Below are positions 10,027 to 18,519 of a stretch of 32,303 nt of DNA, in pieces. The stretch is from Myxococcaceae bacterium (GTDB lineage Bacteria; Myxococcota; Myxococcia; Myxococcales; UBA5297). The translations under genes and the position numbers were made by a program. The notes beneath the pieces are model-generated. The model was not told the DNA's origin and did not search any database. It saw nothing but the letters and a program-made list of their open reading frames with translations. The stretch covers positions 1-32,303 of the forward strand of contig JAFVYB010000010.1 in NCBI GenBank assembly GCA_017500825.1, in the 5' to 3' direction. Position 1 is the stretch's first letter; every line of letters begins with the position of its first letter.

Positions 10027-10629
10027 TCAGCGGCGGTTCTGGCCGATCACGTAGTGCTCAAAGGAGCGCTCGCGCGTGGCTTTGGGGCGCAGCACGCGCA
10101 CAGATTCGAAGACAGCCTCGCAGCGCTTGGTGAACCCGCTGAAATCAGCGCCCATGAAGACCTTGCAGACGAAGCCGCCGCCCTTGGGCAGGAGCCTTTC
10201 GGCCGTCGCCAGGGCGAGTTCGGAGAGCTCGATGGAGCGCGCCTCGTCCTGGGCTTTGATGCCGGAGGTCTTGGGCGCCATGTCGCTCGTCACGAGGTGG
10301 AAGGGGCCGCGCTCGATGCGGTCGAGCGCCTCTTTGAAGTCGTCCGCGCGGATGTCGAGCACCGCCGTCGTCACCCAGGGCAATTCTGGCAGGGGGCGGA
10401 TGGGGACGAGATCGACGCCGACGACGCGCCCTTTGGGGCCGACGCGTTTGCCCATCACCTGCAACCAGCCGCCGGGGGCCGCGCCCAGATCGAGGACTTT
10501 GCCGCCTGTCGTCAGCAGTCGGTGGCGATCGAGGATTTCCTCGATCTTGTAGGCGGAGCGCGCGCGCAGGCCGTCCTTGTGGGCCTGGCGAAAGTAGAAG
10601 TCTCTCGGGTCGTAGGGTCTCGAAGCCAA
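10027..10629 (-). CDS. rlmE: 23S rRNA 2'-O-methyltransferase RlmE
   Basis: 200 residues, FtsJ/RrmJ family. It methylates the 2'-O of U2552 in the A loop of 23S rRNA (E. coli numbering) using SAM. The SAM site is VLDLGAAPGGWLQV (about 45-58). The family's K-D-K-E catalytic set is present: Lys28 in RSAYKIEEI, Asp116 in TSDMAPKTSG, Lys156 in FVCKVFMG and Glu191 in RSFEHYVIG. The gene starts 24 bases after the glyS stop on the same strand, so it is probably the last gene of a glyQ-glyS-rlmE unit, a translation-related grouping. Confidence 0.96.
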   Translation of the reverse strand: MASRPYDPRDFYFRQAHKDGLRARSAYKIEEILDRHRLLTTGGKVLDLGAAPGGWLQVMGKRVGPKGRVVGVDLVPIRPLPELPWVTTAVLDIRADDFKEALDRIERGPFHLVTSDMAPKTSGIKAQDEARSIELSELALATAERLLPKGGGFVCKVFMGADFSGFTKRCEAVFESVRVLRPKATRERSFEHYVIGQNRR

Positions 10630-10653
10630 GGGGCGCCTCCCAATGCGACCGCG

Positions 10654-12741
10654 TCAGCCCTGCGACTGCTGGATGCGCGAAAAGTCGGCGATGGCGGCGA
10701 ACAGCCCGCGCACGGCGGCGAGGAGCGAGAGCCGGTTGAGCTTGACGGCGGGGTCGTCGGCCATGACGCGCACTTCGTCGAAGAAGCGATCGATGGGGGC
10801 GCGCAGGGTGGCGATGCGATCGAGAGCCGCCGCGTAATCGCGTGACGCCACCGCGGCCTCGATTTGCGCGCGCGTCGAGCACAGGGCGTCGAAGAGCCCC
10901 TTTTCGGCGTCGTCGCTCAGCCGCGCGGGATCGACCTCGCCGAGGCAGATCCCCTTGGCCTGCTTGTCGAGGATGTTGACGGCGCGCTTGAAGCCCCCGG
11001 CCAGCGACTCGAAGCCCGACGCCTTCACGAACAGACTCACCGCGAGGAGGCGATCGCGCGCGTCGACCACGTCGTCCGAACCGGCGGCGAGAACCGCGTC
11101 GATCACGTCGCGCCGGTGCTCGTCGGCCCAGAGGTTGCGCAGTCGCTCGCGGAAAAATTCGGCGAGAGCGGCGCGGGTCTTGTCCGGATCCTTGAGCTTG
11201 TCGCCCAGGCGCTCGACGGCCAGGGCGATCGCGCGGTCGAGCGAGAGGCGGTAGCCGCGCGAGAGGATGATGTTGATGGCGCCGATGCAGGCTCGCCTGA
11301 GCGCGAAGGGGTCGGCTGTGCCGGTCGGGCCCTTGCCGATGCCGAGGATGCCGGCCAGCGTGTCGAGTCTGTCGGCCAGCCCCACCAGGGCACCCGCGTG
11401 GCTTTGGGGCAGTTCGTCGCCGGAAAAGCGCGGCAGGTAGTGCTCGAAGATCGCCTCGGCCACCGCGTCGCTCTCCACGCCCCGCGCGTATTCGCGGCCC
11501 ATCACGCCCTGCAGCTCGGGAAACTCGCCGACCATGCCAGTCACGAGATCTGCCTTGCACAGGTAGGCGGCGCGCTCGACGGTGGCGTCGAGTTCGGCCG
11601 AAGCGATGCCCGCCTCGTGGGCCAGCGCCCGCGCCAGTGACTGGAAGCGCGTCATCTTTTCGAAGCTCGTCCCCAGCTTTTGTTGAAAGACGACACGCCT
11701 GAGTTCGTCGACACGCTCACCGAGTGGCCGCTTGCGATCCTCGTCGAAGAAGAATCGCGCGTCAGAGAGGCGGGCACGCAGCACGCGCTCATAGCCCTGG
11801 CGGACGAGCGCCTTGTCCGGGATCGGCGTGTTGGAGATGGCGACAAAGTGCGGCAACAGCGCGCCGCTTTCATCCACGACCGAGAAATACTTCTGGTGCT
11901 CGCGCGCCTCGCTGATCAGGACCTCCTCGGGCAGCGCCAGGTAGTCGGCCTCGAAGTTGCCGAGCACGGCGGTCGGGTGCTCGACGATGCAGGTGACCGT
12001 GTCGAGGAGCTCGGGATCGCGGCGGATGCGGCCCCCCACTTCGGCTGCGGCCTTTTCGGCGGCCTCGGCGACCATTTTTCGGCGGCGGTCGATGTCGGCG
12101 ACGACGTGCGCCTCCTGAAGCGCCCGCAGGTAGTCGTCCGGACGCGCGATCTCGATCTCGCGGTTGTCGACGAAACGGTGGCCTCGCGTGCGGTTGCCGC
12201 TCGTCACATCGGCGAAATCAAAGGTCACTGTGGCGCCGCCAAAGAGCGCGCATATCCACTGCACTGGCCGCGAAAAGGCCTGCTTCTCCCAGCCCCAGCG
12301 CATCGATTTCTTGAAGTGAAGCGAGGCGACGATCGAGCGCAACAGCTCGGGCAGGACCTCGACGGCGGGCCGCCCCTCCTCGTCGCGGACGATGAACGTG
12401 TATTCGCCGCGCGCGGTCTGTTTGCGCCCCAGCGCGCTCACCGCCACACCCTGGGACGCGGCCCATTTCTCGGCGACTTTGGTGGGGTTTCCGTCAGCGT
12501 CGAAAGCCACGCGCGAAGGCGGCCCCATGATCTCCTCGCTCAGGGAGCTCTGCGCTTCGGCCACCTCGCGGGCGACGAGTGCCAGGCGTCGCGGGGTGCC
12601 ATAGGTGGCGATGTCGCCGTGCGTCAGGCGCAGCTCGGCGGCTTTGGCGGCGAAGAGCGATTTCATCTCGTCGAGCGCGGGCATGAGCGCCACCGCGGGC
12701 AACTCCTCGGTACCGATTTCGAGCAACAGGTCCTGGGACAT
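10654..12741 (-). CDS. glyS: Glycyl-tRNA synthetase beta subunit
   Basis: 695 residues, full length for GlyS (about 690). With GlyQ it forms the bacterial alpha2beta2 glycyl-tRNA synthetase; the beta chain recognises tRNA. The N-terminus LLLEIGTEELPA and the motifs TYGTPRRLA, KSMRWG, RPVQWI, RGHRF, EHPTAVLGNFE, LRARLSDARFFFDEDRK and GREYARG are typical. The start at 12741 is set by GAGGT just upstream and by the family N-terminus. It lies 97 bases after glyQ; that gap contains a short hairpin with seven U that could lower glyS expression relative to glyQ. Confidence 0.97.
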   Translation of the reverse strand: MSQDLLLEIGTEELPAVALMPALDEMKSLFAAKAAELRLTHGDIATYGTPRRLALVAREVAEAQSSLSEEIMGPPSRVAFDADGNPTKVAEKWAASQGVAVSALGRKQTARGEYTFIVRDEEGRPAVEVLPELLRSIVASLHFKKSMRWGWEKQAFSRPVQWICALFGGATVTFDFADVTSGNRTRGHRFVDNREIEIARPDDYLRALQEAHVVADIDRRRKMVAEAAEKAAAEVGGRIRRDPELLDTVTCIVEHPTAVLGNFEADYLALPEEVLISEAREHQKYFSVVDESGALLPHFVAISNTPIPDKALVRQGYERVLRARLSDARFFFDEDRKRPLGERVDELRRVVFQQKLGTSFEKMTRFQSLARALAHEAGIASAELDATVERAAYLCKADLVTGMVGEFPELQGVMGREYARGVESDAVAEAIFEHYLPRFSGDELPQSHAGALVGLADRLDTLAGILGIGKGPTGTADPFALRRACIGAINIILSRGYRLSLDRAIALAVERLGDKLKDPDKTRAALAEFFRERLRNLWADEHRRDVIDAVLAAGSDDVVDARDRLLAVSLFVKASGFESLAGGFKRAVNILDKQAKGICLGEVDPARLSDDAEKGLFDALCSTRAQIEAAVASRDYAAALDRIATLRAPIDRFFDEVRVMADDPAVKLNRLSLLAAVRGLFAAIADFSRIQQSQG

Positions 12742-12753
12742 GGGGTGACCTCG

Positions 12754-12777
12754 AAAAAAAGCGCCCGTCCGCCGGGC
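12754..12777 (-). terminator. Terminator-like hairpin between glyQ and glyS
   Basis: Read on the minus strand: GCCCG, a 5-base loop, CGGGC, then GC and seven T (12754-12760). The stem is only 5 pairs but all GC, so it may act as a partial terminator. The glyS ribosome site lies just after the T run. Confidence 0.4.
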
Positions 12778-12838
12778 CAGGGGGCACTCCGGGGGACGAG
12801 CGAAAAGGGGAAGTCGATGAGAGGGGGAAGGGGCCGGA

Positions 12839-13735
12839 TCAGGCGTCGGTAAGCTTCGAGCGATCTTTGAGCAGCGGGTAACCAATGCGCTCACGCATCG
12901 CCAGCCAGGCCTCGGCCGAACCGCGCGCCAGATCGCGCACGCGCTTGATGTAGCCGGCCCGCTCCGTGACGCTGATGGCGCGCCGCGCGTCGAGCAGGTT
13001 GAAGGTGTGCGAGCATTTGAGCGCGTAGTCGTAGGCCGGAATGGGCAGCGCCGCGTCGAGCAGCCGTTTGCACTCGGCCTCGTATTTGCCGAACAGCTCG
13101 AACAAGAGCGCCGCGTCGCTCGTCTCGAAGCTGTATTTCGACTGCTCGACCTCGTTCTCGTGGAAGACCTCGCCGTATTTGATGCCCGCGGTGAACTCGA
13201 CGTCGAAGACGTTGTCCACGCCCTGCAGATACATGGCGATGCGCTCCAGACCGTAGGTCAGCTCGGCGCACACAGGGTGGCAGTCGATGCCGCCCGCCTG
13301 CTGGAAGTAGGTGAACTGGGTGATTTCCATCCCGTCGCACCACACCTCCCAGCCGAGGCCCCAGGCGCCCAGCGTCGGCGACTCCCAGTTGTCCTCGACA
13401 AAGCGGATGTCGTGGGCCTTGAGGTCGATGCCGATGGCGGCGAGCGAGCCCAGATAGAGTTCCTGCACGTCCTTGGGCGATGGCTTGAGGATCACTTGGA
13501 ACTGGTGGTGCTGGTAGAGCCGGTTGGGGTTGTCGCCGTAGCGGCCATCGGCGGGGCGGCGGCTGGGCTCGACGTAGGCCACATTCCACGGCTCGGGTCC
13601 GAGGGCGCGCAGGAAGGTCTGGGGGTTCATCGTCCCGGCGCCGACTTCGGTGTCGTAGCCCTGGCAGATCATGCAGCCGCGCGACGACCAGTATTCCTGC
13701 AGTTTCAGAATCAGTTGCTGGAAGGTCAGGTTCAT
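12839..13735 (-). CDS. glyQ: Glycyl-tRNA synthetase alpha subunit
   Basis: 298 residues, the usual GlyQ length. It is the catalytic class II chain that activates glycine. Family signatures: [78 protein letters not shown] and [11 protein letters not shown], each a close match to the known subunit. The start at [16 protein letters not shown] aligns with known GlyQ N-termini. No ribosome binding site precedes it, and the promoter -10 ends only about 10 bases upstream, so the messenger is expected to be nearly leaderless. It heads a unit with glyS and rlmE. Confidence 0.97.
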   Translation of the reverse strand: MNLTFQQLILKLQEYWSSRGCMICQGYDTEVGAGTMNPQTFLRALGPEPWNVAYVEPSRRPADGRYGDNPNRLYQHHQFQVILKPSPKDVQELYLGSLAAIGIDLKAHDIRFVEDNWESPTLGAWGLGWEVWCDGMEITQFTYFQQAGGIDCHPVCAELTYGLERIAMYLQGVDNVFDVEFTAGIKYGEVFHENEVEQSKYSFETSDAALLFELFGKYEAECKRLLDAALPIPAYDYALKCSHTFNLLDARRAISVTERAGYIKRVRDLARGSAEAWLAMRERIGYPLLKDRSKLTDA

Positions 13736-13745
13736 GGCGGGCGGC

Positions 13746-13774
13746 GCTCTAGTCACCTCGATCTGGACTGTCAA
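13746..13774 (-). promoter_or_regulatory. Promoter of glyQ, next to the start codon
   Basis: On the minus strand, a perfect -35 TTGACA (13769-13774), 17-base spacer and -10 TAGAGC (13746-13751). GCGCC of the shared block overlaps its end, and the glyQ ATG follows at 13735. A start of transcription about 7 bases after the -10 would leave roughly 4 bases of leader. Confidence 0.65.
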
Positions 13775-13800
13775 TGCGTTGTCCCGGCCCGCGTCCGCCC

Positions 13801-14793
13801 TCAGCGATCAGTCGAAAACCGGCGCTCGATCTCGCGTTCCAGCGGCGTTGGATCGAGTGGCAGCGCGATGGGCGCCGGGCCGCCGGAGAAGAGCAGGATC
13901 TGGGGGATGGAGCGGATCGAGAGCGCCTGTCGCGTTGTGGGCGAGCGGTCGATGTCGAGACTGATGATGTTGACGCGATCGGCGTAGGCGGGCGCCAGGC
14001 GGGCAAGCTCGGCGTGGAGCGCGAGGCAGGGGCGACACCACGGCGCTTCGAAGAGGACGATGGCCGGTTTGTCGCTGCCGTGGACCACGCTGGAAAAGTT
14101 GGCGTCGCTCACCGGTCGCAGGGCGAGCTGGCGCACGGGCCGGGCCGGGCGCTTGTCGGCGGCGGGGGCGCTCTGTTCGCGCTGGTGATGGGGCGCGGGC
14201 GCCTGTTTTGGACGCTTGCTTTCGCGACGCGCAGGACGCGCGCGGGCGCCGGGACCAGGGGAAGACGCACGTCTGGATGAGCTGAGGATGGTCGCGCGCT
14301 CTTGGGCCGCCTGGCGCCGACACGCCTCGGCACGCGCGGACGCCTCCTTGTCGCCGAGAGCCGTCAGCCGTTCGTAAAGCGCCGCCGCCCGCTCAAAATC
14401 GGCCAATTCCTCCGCGACCCTAGCGCGTTCGCTCAACGCTTCGCGGTGTTCCGGAGCGAGCAGGAGCGCCCGATCGAGGTGCCGCGCCGCCGCCGCGTAT
14501 TCGCTGGCCCTGATTTCCTGTCGAGCGAGGAAAAGCCGTCCCTCCGCTGTCTCGTCGAGCGCCACGGCCAGTCCGCCGAGTTCCAGCGCCATGGACAGAC
14601 GCGGAACGCCCTGCGCGGCTTCGAGGAGGAATCGCGCTGTCCGCACCCTGTCGTCCGCTTCGAGTTTCGCGCCGCGAATGGTCCCGAGCTGCTCAAGGAC
14701 AGCCTCGTCGTCCTGGGCGTCGAGCGCGCGCCTGAGGTCGTCGAAGGTCGGCTGTTGCGCGCAGAGGAGAACGGCGAGCAGGGGGGCGAACAT
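13801..14793 (-). CDS. Exported TPR-thioredoxin protein
   Basis: 330 residues. A short hydrophobic N-terminus ([14 protein letters not shown]) looks like a signal peptide, so it probably acts in the periplasm. Residues about 20-165 are helical with TPR-like repeats ([30 protein letters not shown]). Residues about 170-225 are a low-complexity basic and Pro linker. Residues about 230-330 are a thioredoxin domain with active site WCRPC (252-256) and cis-Pro in [11 protein letters not shown] near 297. The active site and the fold [11 protein letters not shown] are intact, so disulfide exchange is likely; the partner is unknown. It starts 87 bases after lpxI on the same strand and may be its last companion. 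The glyQ promoter lies between this gene and glyQ. Confidence 0.85.
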   Translation of the reverse strand: MFAPLLAVLLCAQQPTFDDLRRALDAQDDEAVLEQLGTIRGAKLEADDRVRTARFLLEAAQGVPRLSMALELGGLAVALDETAEGRLFLARQEIRASEYAAAARHLDRALLLAPEHREALSERARVAEELADFERAAALYERLTALGDKEASARAEACRRQAAQERATILSSSRRASSPGPGARARPARRESKRPKQAPAPHHQREQSAPAADKRPARPVRQLALRPVSDANFSSVVHGSDKPAIVLFEAPWCRPCLALHAELARLAPAYADRVNIISLDIDRSPTTRQALSIRSIPQILLFSGGPAPIALPLDPTPLEREIERRFSTDR

Positions 14794-14880
14794 CGGCTTC
14801 TCCTTCTCTGGACGGCGCCTGGCTGCGGCGCGCGGAGCGGAAACAGGGGCTGGATGGTGGCGGCCGTTCCGAAGCCCGTT

Positions 14881-15807
14881 TCAGGGACGCGCGACCACGG
14901 CGATGTGGGCCTTTTCAGCGCTTTGAACGACTTCAGTGGCGTCGATGACGATCGTCTTGCCCGCCTCGATGGCCAGCACGGCGCCTTTGACCCTGGCGAG
15001 CTCGGCGATGGTGCGCGGCCCGATCGTCGGCAGGTCGAAGCGCTTGTCCTGAATCGGCTTGCAGCGCTTGACGACGACGATGCCCGGCCCGGCGAGCGAG
15101 GCGGCGCGCTGGATACAGGCGTCCGTCCCCTCGATGGCCTCGACCGCGATCACGCTGCCGTCCTTGACGACGACGGTCTGCCCCACGTCCGCCTTGCCGA
15201 GGACTTCGGCCACCTCGATGCCGAGACGAACGTCGCGCTCCTGGCTTTCGCTGAGCGCCTGCCGCGTCAACATGCCCTCCGGCGCCACCAGCTCGGCGAG
15301 GATGTCGGTTGGCGCGCAGACCTTGATGCCGTGCGACTCGTAGAAGCCGGCGATGGCGCGCAGCAGCGTGTCGTCATTGAAGCTGCGCACCGAGGCGAGG
15401 AGCTTGAGCGCGCTGAAGTCGAATCGCGTGTGCTTGAGCAGGTTCAGCTTGCCCACGCCGCCGGCGAAGACGAGTTCGCTCGCGCCGCGCTTCTTGAGGA
15501 TGTCGACGGACTTCATGGGCTGGCCGACCGAGATCCAGTGCAGCTCGTCGACACAGGAGCGCAGCGTCTCGTCCGCCTCCCCGCGCAACGCCAGGGCGAT
15601 GACCTTGTGGCCCAGCTCGCGCGCGGCCAGGGCAAAGAGGAAGGGGAGGCGCCCGTTGCCCGCGATGAGTCCGATCGGCGCGGTCGAGTCGCGCAGGTGC
15701 GAGGTGGCGTCTCCCTCTTCAGAGGGCGTGGCGTTTGCCGCCGTGGATGCGCGCTGTGATTCGGCGTCGCTTTCGCTCGCCGCGTGTGTCTGCTCGTCAG
15801 TCGTCAT
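14881..15807 (-). CDS. lpxI: UDP-2,3-diacylglucosamine pyrophosphatase LpxI
   Basis: 308 residues, former DUF1009. LpxI makes lipid X from UDP-2,3-diacylglucosamine in lipid A synthesis, replacing LpxH in many alpha- and deltaproteobacteria. Matches: IGLIAGNGRLPFLFA at the start of the core, FAGGVGKLN, NDDTLLRAI, GIKVCAPTDIL, the catalytic-region EAIEGTDACIQRA, and CKPIQDKRFDLPTIGPRT. About 42 residues rich in Ser, Thr, Asp and Glu precede the core. No better start codon or clear ribosome site is visible, so the true N-terminus is uncertain. It lies 92 bases after lpxA, a common pairing. Confidence 0.95.
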   Translation of the reverse strand: MTTDEQTHAASESDAESQRASTAANATPSEEGDATSHLRDSTAPIGLIAGNGRLPFLFALAARELGHKVIALALRGEADETLRSCVDELHWISVGQPMKSVDILKKRGASELVFAGGVGKLNLLKHTRFDFSALKLLASVRSFNDDTLLRAIAGFYESHGIKVCAPTDILAELVAPEGMLTRQALSESQERDVRLGIEVAEVLGKADVGQTVVVKDGSVIAVEAIEGTDACIQRAASLAGPGIVVVKRCKPIQDKRFDLPTIGPRTIAELARVKGAVLAIEAGKTIVIDATEVVQSAEKAHIAVVARP

Positions 15808-15899
15808 GTCGATGAGATGGCCTGGCGTCTCTTGCCGCCAGCGTCCCCTGTGCGGAGGTCGTGGAAAGAACGTGAAAATCGTTGCCCGAACCGCCCCGC

Positions 15900-16685
15900 T
15901 CAGCGCCCACAGCTGCGGATGGCGCCCCGTGTCGAGCCCTCCAAAAAGCGCAGCAGGTGGTCGATTTCGGGATTGCCGCCGTGTTCGGCGCGCACGCGCG
16001 TCAAGGCCTCGTGCAGACCGAGCTCGGTGCGGAAGAGCGTTTTGTAGGCGGACTTGATGCGCGACATGGCCTCCGGACCAAAGCCGGCGCGCGAGAGGCC
16101 GACCGTGTTGAGCCCGGCCAGCGTGGCGCGATCGCCCTGGACGATGCAGTAGGGCGGCACGTCCTGAGTGACGATGGCGCCCGCGGCGACAAAGGCGTGG
16201 CGACCGACGCGCGTGAACTGATGCAGCCCGGCCAGGCCTCCGATCTTGACGTCGTCTTCGAGAACGACGTGCCCGGCCAGCGCCGCGCTGTTGGCGATGA
16301 CGCAGCGATCGCCGACGAGGACATCGTGGGCCACGTGGCTGTAGGCCATGAAGAGTGAGCCGCTGCCGATTTTGGTGAGGCCGCCGCCGCCCTCGGTGCC
16401 CAGGTGCATGGTGGTGAATTCGCGAATCTGGTTGTCGTCGCCGATTTCCAGTCGCGTCTCCTCGCCCGAGAACTTGAGGTCCTGCGGGATGGCGCCGATC
16501 GCGGCGAACTGGAAGATGCGGTTGTTCCTGCCGATGGTGGTGTCGCCCTCGATGACCGCGTGCGCGCCGACGCTGGTGCCACTGCCGATGCGGACGCGGG
16601 GACCAATGACGGCGTAGGGGCCGATGTGAACGTCGCTGTCGAGCTCGGCGCCGGGGGCCACGATGGCGGTGGGGTGGATGGACAT
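15900..16685 (-). CDS. lpxA: UDP-N-acetylglucosamine acyltransferase LpxA
   Basis: 261 residues, the standard length. It transfers a 3-hydroxyacyl chain from ACP to UDP-GlcNAc, the first step of lipid A synthesis in the cytoplasm. The N-terminal part is a left-handed beta-helix of hexapeptide repeats (IHPTAIVAPGA, VHIGPYAVIGP, VRIGSGTSVGAHA). The catalytic His is in SHVAHDVLVG, with FQFAAIGAIPQDLKF and GLAGLHQFTRVG as further matches. The start follows AAGGAG at good distance. A terminator separates it from rplI and it has its own promoter, so lipid A synthesis is not simply coupled to the ribosomal genes. Confidence 0.97.
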   Translation of the reverse strand: MSIHPTAIVAPGAELDSDVHIGPYAVIGPRVRIGSGTSVGAHAVIEGDTTIGRNNRIFQFAAIGAIPQDLKFSGEETRLEIGDDNQIREFTTMHLGTEGGGGLTKIGSGSLFMAYSHVAHDVLVGDRCVIANSAALAGHVVLEDDVKIGGLAGLHQFTRVGRHAFVAAGAIVTQDVPPYCIVQGDRATLAGLNTVGLSRAGFGPEAMSRIKSAYKTLFRTELGLHEALTRVRAEHGGNPEIDHLLRFLEGSTRGAIRSCGR

Positions 16686-16755
16686 GCGCGCTCCTTGGTC
16701 GGGCGCCCTGGCGAGACAGGCCCCGAGGGCTGCCCTGGGGTGAAAAAGGCGGCGC

Positions 16756-16784
16756 TCTTTAGTCGTCGACCTGTCGACTTTCAA
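16756..16784 (-). promoter_or_regulatory. Promoter of lpxA
   Basis: On the minus strand, -35 TTGAAA (16779-16784), 17-base spacer and -10 TAAAGA (16756-16761), followed by GCGCCGCCTTTTTCAC, the shared block. The start codon is about 70 bases further on. Confidence 0.6.
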
Positions 16785-16812
16785 TCGCGGCGGGCGCGGC
16801 TCAAAAGCGGCC

Positions 16813-16850
16813 AAAAAAAAGCCAGGCACTCCATGGGGAGAGCGCCTGGC
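16813..16850 (-). terminator. Intrinsic terminator after rplI
   Basis: On the minus strand, GCCAGGC (16844-16850) pairs with GCCTGGC (16821-16827). An inner CTC/GAG helix continues the stem after a one-base mismatch, and eight T follow. It is 48 bases after the rplI stop. Confidence 0.85.
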
Positions 16851-16897
16851 GTCGAGGTTGTCTCGAAGGTTCTTCAGGGGGCGTTCGCGCGGGGCGT

Positions 16898-17344
16898 TCA
16901 GGCCTCGGCGACGACCTCCAGCTTCACCTTGCCCGTCACGTCGTGATGCAGGCGGACGTCGATCTCGAACTGGCCGATGGCCTTGATCGGCTCCGGCATG
17001 ACGAGCGCGCGGCGATCGATGCGCACACCCTTCTCGGAGAGCGCGTCGGCGATGTCGAGGGCGGTGACCGAGCCGTAGAGCTTGTCCTGGTCGCCGACCT
17101 TGCGGGCGATCGTCAGCGCGACCTGCTCGAGCTTCTGGGCGATGGCGGTCGCCGAGGCGCGCATCTTGGCCTGGTGGGCGGCGATGACGCGGCGATCGTG
17201 TTCGAGCTGGCGGATGTTCTTCTCGCTGGCGACGACGGCCAGCTTCTTGGGCAGCAGGTAGTTGCGGGCGTAGCCGTCACGGACCTCGACCATCTCGCCG
17301 GAGCGGCCGAGCGTGTGGATGTCTTCGCGCAGAATGATCTTCAT
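16898..17344 (-). CDS. rplI: 50S ribosomal protein L9
   Basis: 148 residues, the usual length. The N-terminal domain (MKIILREDIHTLGRSGEMVEVRDGYARNYLLPKKLA) carries the rRNA-binding pattern; a long helix and the C-terminal domain (KLYGSVTALDIADAL, GVRIDRRAL, HDVTGKVKLEVV) follow. It sits 14 bases after rpsR, third in the rpsF-rpsR-rplI unit, and is followed by a strong terminator. Confidence 0.97.
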   Translation of the reverse strand: MKIILREDIHTLGRSGEMVEVRDGYARNYLLPKKLAVVASEKNIRQLEHDRRVIAAHQAKMRASATAIAQKLEQVALTIARKVGDQDKLYGSVTALDIADALSEKGVRIDRRALVMPEPIKAIGQFEIDVRLHHDVTGKVKLEVVAEA

Positions 17345-17358
17345 GGGTGCCTCTCTTC

Positions 17359-17634
17359 CTAGCCGTGCAGGACTGTGTAGGGGAGCAGCGCGACCATGCG
17401 GGCGCGCTTGATGGCGGTGGCCACCTCGCGCTGGTGCTTGGCGCAGTTCCCGTTGATCCGACGCGGGATGATCTTGCCGCGCTCTGTGACGTAGCTCTTG
17501 AGCGTCGCGGCGTCCTTGAAGTCCACGGTCAGGTTCTTCTCGGTGCAGAAACGGCAGACCTTGCGGCGGCCAAAGCCACGGCGGCTGCCTTCAGAGGCCT
17601 CGCGGGGGGCGTCCTTCATCTCTGTTTTGGGCAT
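17359..17634 (-). CDS. rpsR: 30S ribosomal protein S18
   Basis: 91 residues. The core [50 protein letters not shown] is standard. CRFC near residue 27 together with CAKH near 63 gives a C-x2-C plus C-x2-H pattern, the zinc-binding version of S18 rather than the cysteine-free version. It binds next to S6 in the 30S platform. It has a ribosome site GAGGAG before the ATG and lies 37 bases after rpsF. Confidence 0.97.
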   Translation of the reverse strand: MPKTEMKDAPREASEGSRRGFGRRKVCRFCTEKNLTVDFKDAATLKSYVTERGKIIPRRINGNCAKHQREVATAIKRARMVALLPYTVLHG

Positions 17635-17671
17635 GGCGTCTCCTCAAAATGCGAAAGCAGGCGGGCAGGCC

Positions 17672-18136
17672 TCAGGCCTGTTGCCCCTGGTTGTTGTCGT
17701 CCTCGGCGCGGGTGGCGGCGGCGTCACCTTCGACCTCGCCCTCACGCTCGACGCGGGGGCGCTCCTCGTCGCCGGCCAGCTTCACGTCTTCCTCGACCTC
17801 GCGGGCCGCGGGATCGACGCCTTCGGCGATCTTGGTGGTCATGAACTTGGTGACATCCTCGAGGATGGACAGGTTGCGCTCGACCTCGGCGACGGCCTTG
17901 GCGCTGCCCAGGTAGTCGACGTGCAGAAAGAGGGCGCGCGGCTGCTTCAGGACAGGGAACGCCGTCTTCTTCTTTCCCCAGTGGGTGAACTTGATGACCT
18001 TGCCGCCATCCTTGGCGACGGTCGCGCGGATGCGCTCTTTGATCTTCTCGACGGCCTCGTCGGTCACGTCCGGCTTGACCAAAAAGAGCGTCTCGTACTC
18101 GCGCAGCAGGTGAGCCGCGCTCGACTTGTGTGCCAT
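17672..18136 (-). CDS. rpsF: 30S ribosomal protein S6 with acidic tail
   Basis: 154 residues. The S6 fold is clear: LREYETLFLVKPDVTDEAVEKIKERI, KFTHWGKKKTAFPV, ALFLHVDYLGSAKAVAEVERNLSI. The last 45 or so residues are strongly acidic and low in complexity (EEDVKLAGDEERPR, EGEVEGDAAATRAEDD), longer than the E. coli tail. The start is fixed by GAGGAG 7 bases before ATG 18136. It leads the rpsF-rpsR-rplI unit and has a leader of roughly 280 bases, which could host S6:S18 autoregulation as known in many bacteria; I could not identify the binding motif with certainty. Confidence 0.96.
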   Translation of the reverse strand: MAHKSSAAHLLREYETLFLVKPDVTDEAVEKIKERIRATVAKDGGKVIKFTHWGKKKTAFPVLKQPRALFLHVDYLGSAKAVAEVERNLSILEDVTKFMTTKIAEGVDPAAREVEEDVKLAGDEERPRVEREGEVEGDAAATRAEDDNNQGQQA

Positions 18137-18427
18137 GTGCGATCTCCTCACGGATCGGTGCTTCTCAAAGAGCCGCGCGCATTCGGCGCGCAGCGAGGAG
18201 CATTCGAAAGGGGCCACGGCTCGGCCAATCCGGGCCATGGCGCGGTGAAGAAGCCGGTCCGTCGTTCAACAAGTCGGGTGACCAACGGTTGCGCGACGGT
18301 CGCGAACTCCCTCGTCAAAACGCTCGCGCGCTCACCTCTCGCGGGTGATGGCGGGCGCTTTGGCCAGGGGATTCATCCTGTGTCCGGCTTCGATTTTGAA
18401 AGAGCGGGGTGGGCAAAAAGGCGCGCG
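18137..18427 (-). other. Long 5' leader of the rpsF operon
   Basis: Between the promoter at 18428-18456 and the rpsF start lie about 290 bases with no convincing gene. Several GC-rich self-complementary stretches are present (for example GAGCCGCGCGC and GCGCGC near 18170-18190). A structured leader bound by S6:S18 is plausible by analogy only. A weak CCCC/GGGG hairpin at 18499-18517, beyond the promoter, may end the pth transcript. Confidence 0.4.
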
Positions 18428-18456
18428 CCCCTAGCACAAGCCATTGTTGAGTTCAA
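18428..18456 (-). promoter_or_regulatory. Promoter of the rpsF operon
   Basis: On the minus strand, -35 TTGAAC (18451-18456), 17-base spacer and -10 TAGGGG (18428-18433), followed by CGCGCGCCTTTTTGCCC, which matches the shared block. Confidence 0.6.
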
Positions 18457-18519
18457 CACGCCTGATGTCTCACTTTCGAGTTCGCGCCCCAGAGTGAAAC
18501 CCCGCTTTTTTGAGGGGAT

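Noticed and set aside
18498..18517. Terminator after pth
   Set aside because: Only a 4-pair CCCC/GGGG stem with a 10-base loop and a short T run; too weak to list separately.
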